64,000 nucleotides of DNA from Armatimonadota bacterium (GTDB lineage Bacteria; Sysuimicrobiota; Sysuimicrobiia; Sysuimicrobiales; Sysuimicrobiaceae). The stretch is from assembly GCA_031432545.1 (NCBI GenBank), contig JAVKGX010000001.1:516411-580410 (forward strand), given 5' to 3'. Positions 45,169-52,962 of the stretch are shown piece by piece. Below the pieces are notes generated by a model. The model searched no databases. It was not told the origin of the DNA and was given only the letters and a program-made list of their open reading frames with translations. A program made the position numbers and the translations under genes. Each line of letters begins with the position of its first letter. The stretch's first letter is position 1.

Positions 45169-47004
45169 ATGCCGTCTTATCTGCCTCGGTTCTGCCGAGG
45201 CATTTTGCTGTTGGCCGCCCTCCTCGGACCGGCCCTCCCCGCAGCAGCTCAGTCCCCACAGCCAACCCCCACGCCACCGGCCTTCGAGGGCGACGAGGTC
45301 ACCGTCGTCGGCCGGCGCCCGCAGCCGGTGATCACCAGCCCCGCGTACGTGACCGTGATCGACGGCACCGAGCTGCGCCGCCTCGGGTTCGTCACCGTGG
45401 CAGACGCACTTGAGTTTCTCGCCGAGGTGTACGTGCGGACGAGTGTGGCGGGCCCCGGCGGATTGCAGCAGGCCTCGATACGCGGGACGACGCCCCAGCA
45501 GGTACTCGTGCTGCTGGACGGGGTGCTGCTGAACGCCACCGCGCAGTTCGGCGTGAACCTCGCGACGATCTCCCTGGCCGAAGTCGAACGGATCGAGGTT
45601 CTGCGCGGTCCGTACTCCGCGATCCACGGCAGCGGCGCGCTGGGCGGGGTGATCCAGATCGTCACGCGCCGCCGCGCGGAGCGCGTCGCCTACGGTGCAT
45701 TCGGCGCGCACGGCACCGCGCACGCTGGGCTGACGTTGGGGGGTGGCGGACCGGTCCTGCTGTACACTGCCGGTGCCGAGTACCTGTCCACCGCGGGCGA
45801 TCGCCCCAACTCCGACGCCATCCGGTGGACTGCCGCGGGCCGGTTCGTGCTGAACTACAGCGGCCCCAGCACCCTCACCCTGTCGGTGCACCACACGGCC
45901 GGCCGCGCCGGGCTGCCGGGCACGACCTACTTCCCGAGCGCGGACGACCGGTTGGCCGACGGGCGCACGGTGGTGACGCTGACCTGGACGCACGCTGGGG
46001 GCGGCGAGGTTGAGCAGCAGGCGCGGGTCTGGTGGTTTAATGAAAGATTAGGCTACACGTCGCCCGGATATGCATCGGACAGCGAGGGCAGCGCGCACGG
46101 TGCGCAGTGGCAGCGGGTGGCGCGCCTGGAAGGCGGGGGCATCCTCACCTTGGGTGTGGAGTGGCAGTGGGCGCGGTACAGGTTCGACAGCACCTTCGGC
46201 GGGTTCGCCGCCGAGTCGCACAACGGGACGGCCTATGCGCAGTACGACTTCCCGTGGGATGGGCGTACCCTGGTCGGCGTCGGGTTGCGGTACGACCTGC
46301 ACTCCTTGTACGGGCCCCAACTCAACCCGCGCCTGGGGTTCGTCCACTTCCTCGGTGCCGACCTGCGGCTGCGGGGCGGGATCGGTCGCACCTTCCGAGG
46401 CCCGACGTTCGGGGAGCTGACCTTTCCCGGATGCAGCAACCCGAACCTCAAGCCTGAGACGGCGTGGTCGGCGGACCTCGGGTTGGAGTACGCTCCGGCG
46501 GGATGGGGCGCGGTGGTCCGCCTGAACGGCTTCTACACCGACGCGCAGAACCTCATCGTTGGAGGCTGCGACCCGCACAACGTGGGCTCTGCGCGCGTGG
46601 CGGGTTTGTCGGCCGAAGTCGTGGGCCGGATCGACGAACGATGGATGGTCCGCGCGAACGCGACCTGGTCCGACGCCATCGACCGGCAGACCGGGCTGGC
46701 GCTGCTGCGGCTCCCCCGGTGGACGGCGAGCTTGATCGCGCGCTACGAGATCGACCGCGGCGCGGCGGTGTCCCTGCTCACGCACTATGTCGGCGAGCGA
46801 GACGACCTTGACTTCTCGACCTTCCCGGCCAAGCGCGTGACGCTCGGCGGCTACTGGACGTTCGGAGCGCGGTACGAGCACTCCTGGTCCGGGTGGACGC
46901 TGCGGCTGGGCGTGGACAACCTGTTCGACGCGAGGTACGAGACGCTGCGCGGCTATCCCGCTGCCGGGCGTACGTACTTCGTGTACGTATCGTCGTCGTT
47001 TTGA
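45169..47004 (+). CDS. btuB: TonB-dependent receptor, BtuB-like vitamin B12 transporter
   Basis: 611 residues with a signal peptide ending PAAAQ. A TonB box (DEVTVVGRR) follows, then the plug domain: VTVIDGTELRRLGFVTVADA, IRGTTPQQVLVLLDGVLLN, VERIEVLRGPYSAIHGSGAL, GGVIQIVTRR. The rest is a 22-strand barrel, with FRGPTFGELTFPGCSNPNLK, ETAWSADLGLEYA and the C-terminal LGVDNLFDARYETLRGYPAA, RTYFVYVSSSF ending in Phe. The substrate call (cobalamin) rests on the riboswitch and BtuB-like plug. ATG 45169 is preceded by GGAGG. Partner TonB starts seven bases after the stop; a BtuCDF transporter and ExbB/ExbD are not here. Confidence 0.92.
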   Translation: MPSYLPRFCRGILLLAALLGPALPAAAQSPQPTPTPPAFEGDEVTVVGRRPQPVITSPAYVTVIDGTELRRLGFVTVADALEFLAEVYVRTSVAGPGGLQQASIRGTTPQQVLVLLDGVLLNATAQFGVNLATISLAEVERIEVLRGPYSAIHGSGALGGVIQIVTRRRAERVAYGAFGAHGTAHAGLTLGGGGPVLLYTAGAEYLSTAGDRPNSDAIRWTAAGRFVLNYSGPSTLTLSVHHTAGRAGLPGTTYFPSADDRLADGRTVVTLTWTHAGGGEVEQQARVWWFNERLGYTSPGYASDSEGSAHGAQWQRVARLEGGGILTLGVEWQWARYRFDSTFGGFAAESHNGTAYAQYDFPWDGRTLVGVGLRYDLHSLYGPQLNPRLGFVHFLGADLRLRGGIGRTFRGPTFGELTFPGCSNPNLKPETAWSADLGLEYAPAGWGAVVRLNGFYTDAQNLIVGGCDPHNVGSARVAGLSAEVVGRIDERWMVRANATWSDAIDRQTGLALLRLPRWTASLIARYEIDRGAAVSLLTHYVGERDDLDFSTFPAKRVTLGGYWTFGARYEHSWSGWTLRLGVDNLFDARYETLRGYPAAGRTYFVYVSSSF

Positions 47005-47011
47005 GGGAGGC

Positions 47012-47920
47012 ATGCACCCTTCGGCAGGAAACGCGAAGCAGGTGTCCGGTCACCGACTGGGGCGGCTCGTTGTCGTGCTGGTCGGTCTGGCGGTCGTCTT
47101 CGCATGGGCGCATTTCCACCGTGTGCAGGCACCGCACGCCGGATCGACGGTGCCGCCGGTCGGCACCGGAGCGCCGACCGCAGAGGACGAAGGGGATCCG
47201 TGGTGGGGCCGGAGGACGACGGACGAGATCCGGACCCCACAGCCGGCAGCCGCGGGTTCCACCCCACGGATGCAGCGCAGCCCACGACCACCACAGGAGC
47301 GACGCGCCGGTCACACGCGGTCTTCGGGGGCGGTCGGATCGGCCCCATCGGCCGCCGCGGTTACCGCTCGGCCGTCGCCGTCCGCCCGGCCCGCGGGTGG
47401 TCGGATGCCGTCTGTCCCAAACTCGCCCGCTTCGGTTCTTCCTCCCGACGGGGACAGGACGGTAGGCCCGGTGCAAGCCCGAAAGGTGCCCGCGCCCGAA
47501 GAAGACGACCCGCAGCTCCCTCCCCCGTCCCCCCCCAGCCGGGAGGAAACCACCCCTCACACGGAGCAGACAGTCGATGCAAGCCAGGACCCCACCCCTG
47601 TCCTGACGCCACCGCGTCCGCTCTTCCACCTCTCACCGGACCATCCGGACCCAGCCACCGTGGTCGTGCGGCGGGGCGAGCTGGGCACGGGTGCGGCGGT
47701 GGCGGTCCGGGAGGGCCGGGTACGCCTGCGGTTGCTCGTGTTGTCCGACGGCAGCGTCGGCGCGGTGGACATCGTGGTCTCGTCGGGGTACGGTGAGCTC
47801 GACCGCGCCGCCGCCGCGGCTCTCGCGGTCTGGCGGTTTGCGCCCGCGACCCGCGACGGGGTGCCGATCGACGCCTACTACCTGGTGTGGGTCACCTTCC
47901 GCGTGGAGGACGGGCGATAG
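47012..47920 (+). CDS. tonB: TonB energy-transducing protein
   Basis: 302 residues. One N-terminal anchor (LGRLVVVLVGLAVVFAWAHF), ~185 residues of Pro/Ser/Arg-rich linker with low complexity, and a C-terminal TonB domain of ~80 residues: AVREGRVRLRLLVLSDGSVG, VDIVVSSGYGELDRAAAAAL, VWRFAPATRDGVPID. The last motif (W-F-P-A-G-P) is the family signature. It passes proton-motive energy from ExbBD to BtuB across the periplasm. The linker is unusual in having more basic than the common Pro-Lys/Pro-Glu repeats. Directly downstream of btuB, so it falls under the same riboswitch. Confidence 0.9.
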   Translation: MHPSAGNAKQVSGHRLGRLVVVLVGLAVVFAWAHFHRVQAPHAGSTVPPVGTGAPTAEDEGDPWWGRRTTDEIRTPQPAAAGSTPRMQRSPRPPQERRAGHTRSSGAVGSAPSAAAVTARPSPSARPAGGRMPSVPNSPASVLPPDGDRTVGPVQARKVPAPEEDDPQLPPPSPPSREETTPHTEQTVDASQDPTPVLTPPRPLFHLSPDHPDPATVVVRRGELGTGAAVAVREGRVRLRLLVLSDGSVGAVDIVVSSGYGELDRAAAAALAVWRFAPATRDGVPIDAYYLVWVTFRVEDGR

Positions 47921-47935
47921 CCTGCCGGGGCGGGG

Positions 47936-48400
47936 ATGGAGATCCAAGACCGGGAACGTCGAATCCGTGACAGTACTGGACGGTCCGTCGACGGCCGGGC
48001 CCGGGTGGTGCTCGCCGTCGATCCGGGCCGCGACAAGTGCGGGCTGGCGGTCTGCACCACCGAACAAGTGTTGCACCGCGAGGTCCTGCCGACCGGAGAG
48101 CTGGTCGAGCGCGTGCGCTCGTTGGTCAGCCACCACGGGGTCGACGCGATCCTGGTGGGCGACCAGACGGGCTCGGAGCCCGTCGTGGCTGCGCTGTCGG
48201 GACTCGGCAAGCCTGTGAGGGTCGTGGCCGAGCGCGGCTCGACGCTGGCGGCTCGGCGCCGTTACTTCCAGGACCACCCGCCCCGCGGCATCGCCCGATT
48301 GTTGCCGCCCGGGATGCGTGTCCCCCCGGTCCCCTACGACGACTACGTGGCTGTCTGGCTAGCCGAGCGGTATCTGGAACACCAGGGCAAATGGGGGTAG
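47936..48400 (+). CDS. YqgF/RuvX-like RNase H-fold protein
   Basis: 154 residues. VVLAVDPGRDKCGLAVC (Asp29 in the first strand) is the RNase H-fold nuclease motif of YqgF/RuvX, the pre-16S rRNA processing or Holliday-junction resolvase-like family. VDAILVGDQTG, RVVAERGSTLAARRRY and YDDYVAVWLAERYLE supply the later strand and the acidic C-terminal helix. It differs from housekeeping RuvX (no TPLG-type motif), resembling the cyanobacterial-type second family. Start uncertain: ATG 47936 gives a 24-residue charged lead, and GTG 48007 (VLAVDPG) would remove it. It follows tonB after 15 bases. Confidence 0.7.
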   Translation: MEIQDRERRIRDSTGRSVDGRARVVLAVDPGRDKCGLAVCTTEQVLHREVLPTGELVERVRSLVSHHGVDAILVGDQTGSEPVVAALSGLGKPVRVVAERGSTLAARRRYFQDHPPRGIARLLPPGMRVPPVPYDDYVAVWLAERYLEHQGKWG

Positions 48401-48534
48401 GTGCGTACCGGTCGGATCTCCGGCAGGACTTGTGGCCCGTACGGCGTATCTAACAAGCACGGGCGCTTGCTTGGACTCCCGACGGTCGCGTCAGGTCGGG
48501 GAGGCTAGAAGCGCCGATTTCATGGTATTTTTCG

Positions 48535-48563
48535 TTGACACGAGGTCCGCGGATCCATAGAAT
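48535..48563 (+). promoter_or_regulatory. Strong sigma-70 promoter of the SLH-porin gene
   Basis: TTGACA (48535-48540), exactly 17 bases, TAGAAT (48558-48563): a perfect -35 and a near-perfect -10. A/T-rich bases just upstream (about 48518-48533, CATGGTATTTTTCG) in an otherwise GC-rich region look like an UP element. The predicted start near 48570 gives a leader of ~240 bases. Confidence 0.85.
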
Positions 48564-48569
48564 CGATCC

Positions 48570-48811
48570 TGCAAGAGCGGACTCTGTCATAGTTGCACGT
48601 CTAAGGCGTGGCGGCCATCGTCTCGCAACACAGGGCCGACGGGGCGGAAAGGAGGTGTGTCCCCCAAGCCGCCAAAGGCTGTTCTAGACGATGGAACGCG
48701 CGAGAGAGCGGAAGGCCGAAGGGAAGGTAGAGGAGGCAACGAGGATACTCTGCTGCCGATCCCCCAGGTCGGACGCTCGCAACCCATCTCTGACAAGAGG
48801 GGGATCCAACC
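48570..48811 (+). other. Long structured 5-prime leader of the SLH-porin mRNA
   Basis: About 240 bases with no convincing gene. CCATCGTCT (48615-48623) is perfectly complementary to AGACGATGG (48686-48694), and inside that loop GGCGG can pair with CCGCC, so nested stems are likely. I see no known riboswitch signature. Long stable leaders are common for abundant porin and S-layer mRNAs. The 134 bases before the promoter (48401-48534) hold only a short GC hairpin (CTCCCGAC with GTCGGGGAG near 48476-48503). Confidence 0.45.
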
Positions 48812-50299
48812 TTGCAGACGAAGAAGGTCGCAGTAAGCATCGTCGCGGCCCTCGTCCTCGCTCTGGTTGCCCCGGTCTTTGCCCAGCCCTTCGCGGACGT
48901 GCCCACCGACCACTGGGCGTACGACGCGATCGCGGAGCTGGCCGCCAAGGGCCTGATCGAGGGCTATCCGGACGGGACGTTCAAGGGCAACCAGCCTCTG
49001 ACGCGCTACGAGATGGCTATGGTGGTCGCGCGGATCATCGCGCGGATCGAGGCCATCCCTGCTCCCACGCCGCCGCCGGCTCCGCCGCCGCCGCAGGTCA
49101 CGCGGCGCGACATCGAGACGCTGCAGCGGCTGATCAACGAGTTCCGGGCCGAACTGCAGGCCCTCGGTGTGCGGGTTACCGCACTCGAGGAGGAACTCGC
49201 CGCCCTGCGGGCCAGGCTGGACAACACCCGCATCACGGGCGTCTTCCAGTACCTGTACTGGGGCCTGCAGGAGCCCGCTCAGGCTCCGCGGCACGGTCTG
49301 AATCGGGTTCAGTTGACCTACGCTGGGACGATCACGCCGGATCTGAGCGCCACGCTGCGGGTCCGCCACCAGACCGCCGGCAACCCGAACACCGGCACCG
49401 GCACGACCGGCGATCCTGGCACGCCGGTTCCGCCGGTTCTTGCGACCACTGGCACGATCTTCTTCGATCGTGCCTACCTCGACTGGCGCAACGCGCTCGG
49501 CGTCAGCGGTCTGAGCCTCCGTCTGGGCCGCGACGCGGTCGCGCTGGGGCCGATCGGTCTGCTGCTGGACGCCGTCTACTGGAACGAACGGCGCGAGGGA
49601 TTGCAGGCGCGCTGGACGGTCGGACCGGTTGCGCTACTCGGGGCCGTGCAGTGGGCGACTCTCGCCCAGAACACCACGGCGTACATGGCGGTTGCGCGCG
49701 CTTCGTTCGACCCGATCCCGGGCTGGACGCTGGGCGTGAACGTGCGCAGCGACACGGACCCGTGGGTCGCCGCCTACGGCGGACTGGGCTTCAGCGTCGA
49801 CCTGCGCGCTTCGGTCCTGGCCGGGGTGACGCTGACGGCCGAGTACGCGAGCTACACGCCGACGGGCACCTTCGCGCGGAACTACATCTTCGCCAGCGCC
49901 GCGCTCGACCTCGGCCGGCTGGCCGGGATCGAGATGCTGGCACCGAGGCTCACGGTCTGGTACAAGAACCTCGACCCTGTGACCGGCGTGTTCCCTGCTG
50001 GCGCGCCGCGGCCCAACCCGCGGACGGTGGACACGATCCTCGGCCTCACGCCGTCCTTCGTGGGGGACATCCAGGCGTTCGGCGGACAGCTTGATCTGAC
50101 GCTGTTCGAGAACGTCGCCATGTGGGGCATGTACGAGACGGGTAACCAGAAGAGCACCAACCTGGCGTACTCCGGATGGGAAGTGGGTGCCCGCTGGGCC
50201 TTCGCCGCGCGCTCGAACCTCTGGCTGTTCTACGGCAGCCAGACCCTGGGGGCCACCACCTTGACCCACTGGGGCGCGTTCGTCTCGACCAGCTGGTAG
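48812..50299 (+). CDS. SLH-domain outer membrane porin (OmpM-like)
   Basis: 495 residues, start TTG 48812 with AGAGGGGG eight bases upstream. Signal peptide ends PVFAQ. One S-layer homology domain covers residues ~27-77 (FADVPTDHWAYDAIAELAAK, then GLIEGYPDGTFKGNQPLTRY); SLH domains bind modified peptidoglycan or secondary polymers. A Pro-rich link and coiled coil follow (~98-137, RDIETLQRLINEFRAELQAL), then ~350 residues of amphipathic strands forming a barrel and ending HWGAFVSTSW with an aromatic last residue. This is the OmpM design that tethers the outer membrane to the wall in diderm Terrabacteria. Consensus promoter, long leader and strong terminator suggest a major envelope protein. 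Single-gene transcript. Confidence 0.92.
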   Translation: MQTKKVAVSIVAALVLALVAPVFAQPFADVPTDHWAYDAIAELAAKGLIEGYPDGTFKGNQPLTRYEMAMVVARIIARIEAIPAPTPPPAPPPPQVTRRDIETLQRLINEFRAELQALGVRVTALEEELAALRARLDNTRITGVFQYLYWGLQEPAQAPRHGLNRVQLTYAGTITPDLSATLRVRHQTAGNPNTGTGTTGDPGTPVPPVLATTGTIFFDRAYLDWRNALGVSGLSLRLGRDAVALGPIGLLLDAVYWNERREGLQARWTVGPVALLGAVQWATLAQNTTAYMAVARASFDPIPGWTLGVNVRSDTDPWVAAYGGLGFSVDLRASVLAGVTLTAEYASYTPTGTFARNYIFASAALDLGRLAGIEMLAPRLTVWYKNLDPVTGVFPAGAPRPNPRTVDTILGLTPSFVGDIQAFGGQLDLTLFENVAMWGMYETGNQKSTNLAYSGWEVGARWAFAARSNLWLFYGSQTLGATTLTHWGAFVSTSW

Positions 50300-50335
50300 A
50301 CGGAGCCTCGCTCCGCAACCAGAGCACTTAGACCC

Positions 50336-50371
50336 ACGACGGCCCCCGGGAGACCGGGGGCCGTCGTATTT
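50336..50371 (+). terminator. Strong rho-independent terminator after the SLH-porin
   Basis: A perfect 14-bp stem (ACGACGGCCCCCGG at 50336-50349 with its complement at 50354-50367) with a GAGA tetraloop, followed by ATTTG. It ends the porin transcript 36 bases after the stop. Confidence 0.85.
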
Positions 50372-50429
50372 GCGGCGCCACTCACCGGCCCTGCTGAAAC
50401 GACGGAGCCGAACGGGACGTGGGGCTCGT

Positions 50430-50459
50430 TTGACGAAGGCGTGCGATCCGTGGTAGCAA
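50430..50459 (+). promoter_or_regulatory. Promoter of the pyr operon
   Basis: TTGACG (50430-50435), 18 bases, TAGCAA (50454-50459). Predicted start near 50466, about 140 bases before pyrB; the leader holds the hairpin and attenuator described separately. Confidence 0.6.
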
Positions 50460-50482
50460 TGACCTGATGGGTGCACCTTTAA

Positions 50483-50502
50483 GTCGGTCCGGAGAGGCCG
50501 GC
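50483..50502 (+). promoter_or_regulatory. PyrR-type RNA binding hairpin in the pyr leader
   Basis: GTCGG (50483-50487) and CCGGC (50498-50502) enclose a loop TCCGGAGAGG. This matches the PyrR binding loop of Bacillus pyr mRNA (TCCAGAGAGG) at nine of ten bases. UMP-bound PyrR would hold this hairpin and favour the terminator 22 bases downstream. No pyrR gene is in the window. Confidence 0.72.
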
Positions 50503-50524
50503 AAGGGGCGCGACGACTGCGACC

Positions 50525-50556
50525 AGCCTTCTTGCCGGCGGCAGGAAGGCTTTCTT
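50525..50556 (+). terminator. Attenuator terminator of the pyr leader
   Basis: AGCCTTCTTGCC (50525-50536) pairs with GGCAGGAAGGCT (50540-50551; one T-G wobble) over a GGC loop and is followed by TTTCTT. It ends 50 bases before pyrB, after the PyrR-type hairpin, giving a classic transcription attenuator. Confidence 0.8.
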
Positions 50557-50606
50557 GATGCCTGCCGCCCGTGGCCGGCGCCTCATCCCTTCCTCGGAGG
50601 TGTCGG

Positions 50607-51584
50607 ATGAGCATCCTCCGCAAGCACCTGCTCGGCCTGCACGGGATGTCCGAAGCCCAGATCTATGCCCTGCTGGACCTAGCTGCCACCGACGCCCAGA
50701 TCCCCCGGGATGCGTTGCGCGGGCGTACCGTCGTCAACGTCTTCTATGAGCCCAGCACACGTACGCGTATCTCCTTCGAGCTCGCGGCCAGACGTCTTGG
50801 GGCTGCGGTCGTAAACTTCGACGTCGCCACAAGCGCGGTCCAGAAGGGCGAGTGTCTGGTCGACACGGTCCGCACGCTGGAGGCGATGGGAGCCGACGCG
50901 ATCGTGATCCGCCACCCCCACTCGGGCGCTCCGCACCTCGCCGCGCGCCACGTCCGGTGCGCGGTCGTCAATGCGGGCGACGGCATGCACGAACACCCCA
51001 CGCAGGCGCTGCTCGACCTGCTGACGATCCGCGAGGCCAAGGGCGGCGTCGGAGGATTGCGGGTCGCGATCGTGGGCGACGTCGCCCACAGCCGTGTGGC
51101 CCGCTCCGCGACGTACGGGCTGACGACCCTGGGGGCCAGCGTCGTGCTGTGCGGTCCGTCGACGCTCGTCCCACCGAATCTGGCAGGGCCGGGGGTCGAG
51201 GTCACCCACCGATTGGAAGACGCCCTATGCGAGGCGGACGTCGTGATGCCGCTGCGGATGCAGATGGAACGGGCCGCGGGCGGGTACGTGCCGTCGCTTT
51301 CGGAATATCATCGGCTGTACGCGATCACGCCTCAGCGCCTGCGTCTGGCGCGACCCGATGCGGTCGTGATGCACCCCGGACCCATGAACCTCGGGGTGGA
51401 GATCGTCCCGGAGGTCGCCTACGGCGACCGGTCGGTCGTGCTGCGCCAGGTGCGCCACGGCATCGGCGTGCGGATGGCGGTGCTGTACGACCTGCTCGCG
51501 GCACGGGCGGACCTCGTGCAGACCGCGCCCATCGCGCGGCGAGCCGTGGGGGCGGGGCGGGCCCCCGCGGGCACCCGGTCGTAG
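50607..51584 (+). CDS. pyrB: Aspartate carbamoyltransferase catalytic subunit
   Basis: 325 residues, first committed step of pyrimidine synthesis. Carbamoyl-phosphate motif FYEPSTRTRISFE, then ATSAVQKGECLVDTVRTLEA, GDGMHEHPTQALLDLLTI and the aspartate-binding PLRMQMER. ATG 50607 has GGAGG six bases upstream. No regulatory subunit PyrI is encoded next to it, as usual where control is by attenuation. First gene of pyrB-pyrC-pyrD-pyrF-pyrE. Confidence 0.96.
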   Translation: MSILRKHLLGLHGMSEAQIYALLDLAATDAQIPRDALRGRTVVNVFYEPSTRTRISFELAARRLGAAVVNFDVATSAVQKGECLVDTVRTLEAMGADAIVIRHPHSGAPHLAARHVRCAVVNAGDGMHEHPTQALLDLLTIREAKGGVGGLRVAIVGDVAHSRVARSATYGLTTLGASVVLCGPSTLVPPNLAGPGVEVTHRLEDALCEADVVMPLRMQMERAAGGYVPSLSEYHRLYAITPQRLRLARPDAVVMHPGPMNLGVEIVPEVAYGDRSVVLRQVRHGIGVRMAVLYDLLAARADLVQTAPIARRAVGAGRAPAGTRS

Positions 51585-51600
51585 GGGAGGAGGCCAAAGA

Positions 51601-52962
51601 GTGGATCCGGTCGACCGGACCGCCGACCGACTCCTGATCCACGGAGGCCGCGTCGTCGACCCCGCATCCGGGCGCGACGAGGTCGCCGACGTGCTGATCG
51701 AGCAAGGGCGGGTCGTCGCGGTCGGGCCGGCTCTGGGCGAAGCTGTCGGCTCGCGGACAGAGGGCCTCCAGATCCTCGACGCCGCCGGGCTCGTCGTCGC
51801 CCCCGGCCTGGTGGACATCCACGTCCACTTGCGCGAACCGGGGCAGACCCACAAGGAAGACGTCGCCACGGGCACGGCGGCGGCGGTTCGCGGCGGTGTG
51901 ACGACCGTCGTGTGCATGGCCAACACGACGCCTCCGGTCGACGACCCGACGATCGTCGCGGCCATCCTGGACCGGGCGCGAGCCGCCGGAGGCGCCAGCG
52001 TCTTCCCCGTCGGGGCGATCACCCGGCGCCTGGAAGGCAGGGACCTCAGCCCCATCGCGGCCCTCGCGGCGGCGGGGGTCGTTGGGCTCTCCGACGACGG
52101 CCGCACCGTGGCCGACGCCGGGGTGCTGCGCAGGGCGATGACGTACGCGAAGATGTTCGATCTCCCCATCCTGGAGCACTGCGAGGATCCGAACCTCTGC
52201 GCAGGCGGTGTCGCCCACGAAGGCGAGGTCGCCGCCCGGCTGGGGCTGCGCGGCATGCCCCGCAGCGCCGAGGAGACGATCGTGGCGCGCGATCTGATCC
52301 TGGCCGAGGAGACGGGCGCGAGGCTGCACGTCCAGCACGTCAGCACGGCGGGATCGGTGCGTCTGATCCGCCAGGCCAAAGACCGAGGCGTCCGTGTCAC
52401 CGCCGAAGTCACGCCGCACCACATCACGCTCACGGACGACGCCCTCGAGGGCTACGACACCAACTTCAAGGTGAACCCGCCGCTGCGGGCCGAAGACGAC
52501 GTCGCGGCGCTGGTCGAGGGATTGCAGGACGGCACGATCGACTGCATCGCCACCGATCACGCTCCCCACGCCGACTACGAGAAGGTGGTCGAGTTCGACC
52601 GCGCACCGTTCGGCGTCGTGGGGCTGGAGACGCTGCTCGGGGTGGTGCTGACCCGACTCGTCCACCAGGCCGGCTGGCCGCTGTGGCGCGCGCTCAATTG
52701 TGTGACCTCCAACCCGGCCCGCGTCCTGGGCCTGGACAAGGGGACGCTGCGCCCGGGCTCAGACGCCGACGTCGTGCTCCTCGACCCGCAAGCGGACTGG
52801 CGTGTGGACCCTGCGACGTCGTTGTCGAAGTCGCGCAACACGCCGTTTGGAGGCTGGACGCTGCGCGGCAGGGCGCTGGCGACGCTCGTCGGGGGCCAGA
52901 TCGTGTGGCAGGACCAATCGGTACCCATCCGGTCACCGTCGCGGGTCGGGACGAGGGCGTGA
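51601..52962 (+). CDS. pyrC: Dihydroorotase
   Basis: 453-residue amidohydrolase (type I, PyrC-like of Gram-positives) closing carbamoyl aspartate to dihydroorotate. Metal motif DIHVHLREPGQTHKEDV near residues 74-90, later HCEDPNLC, HVQHVSTAGSV, and the catalytic Asp in CIATDHAPH; the C-terminal small beta domain has LRPGSDADVVLLDP and NTPFGGWTLRGR. GTG 51601 follows GGGGAGGAGG. The stop overlaps the ATG of pyrD. Confidence 0.95.
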   Translation: MDPVDRTADRLLIHGGRVVDPASGRDEVADVLIEQGRVVAVGPALGEAVGSRTEGLQILDAAGLVVAPGLVDIHVHLREPGQTHKEDVATGTAAAVRGGVTTVVCMANTTPPVDDPTIVAAILDRARAAGGASVFPVGAITRRLEGRDLSPIAALAAAGVVGLSDDGRTVADAGVLRRAMTYAKMFDLPILEHCEDPNLCAGGVAHEGEVAARLGLRGMPRSAEETIVARDLILAEETGARLHVQHVSTAGSVRLIRQAKDRGVRVTAEVTPHHITLTDDALEGYDTNFKVNPPLRAEDDVAALVEGLQDGTIDCIATDHAPHADYEKVVEFDRAPFGVVGLETLLGVVLTRLVHQAGWPLWRALNCVTSNPARVLGLDKGTLRPGSDADVVLLDPQADWRVDPATSLSKSRNTPFGGWTLRGRALATLVGGQIVWQDQSVPIRSPSRVGTRA

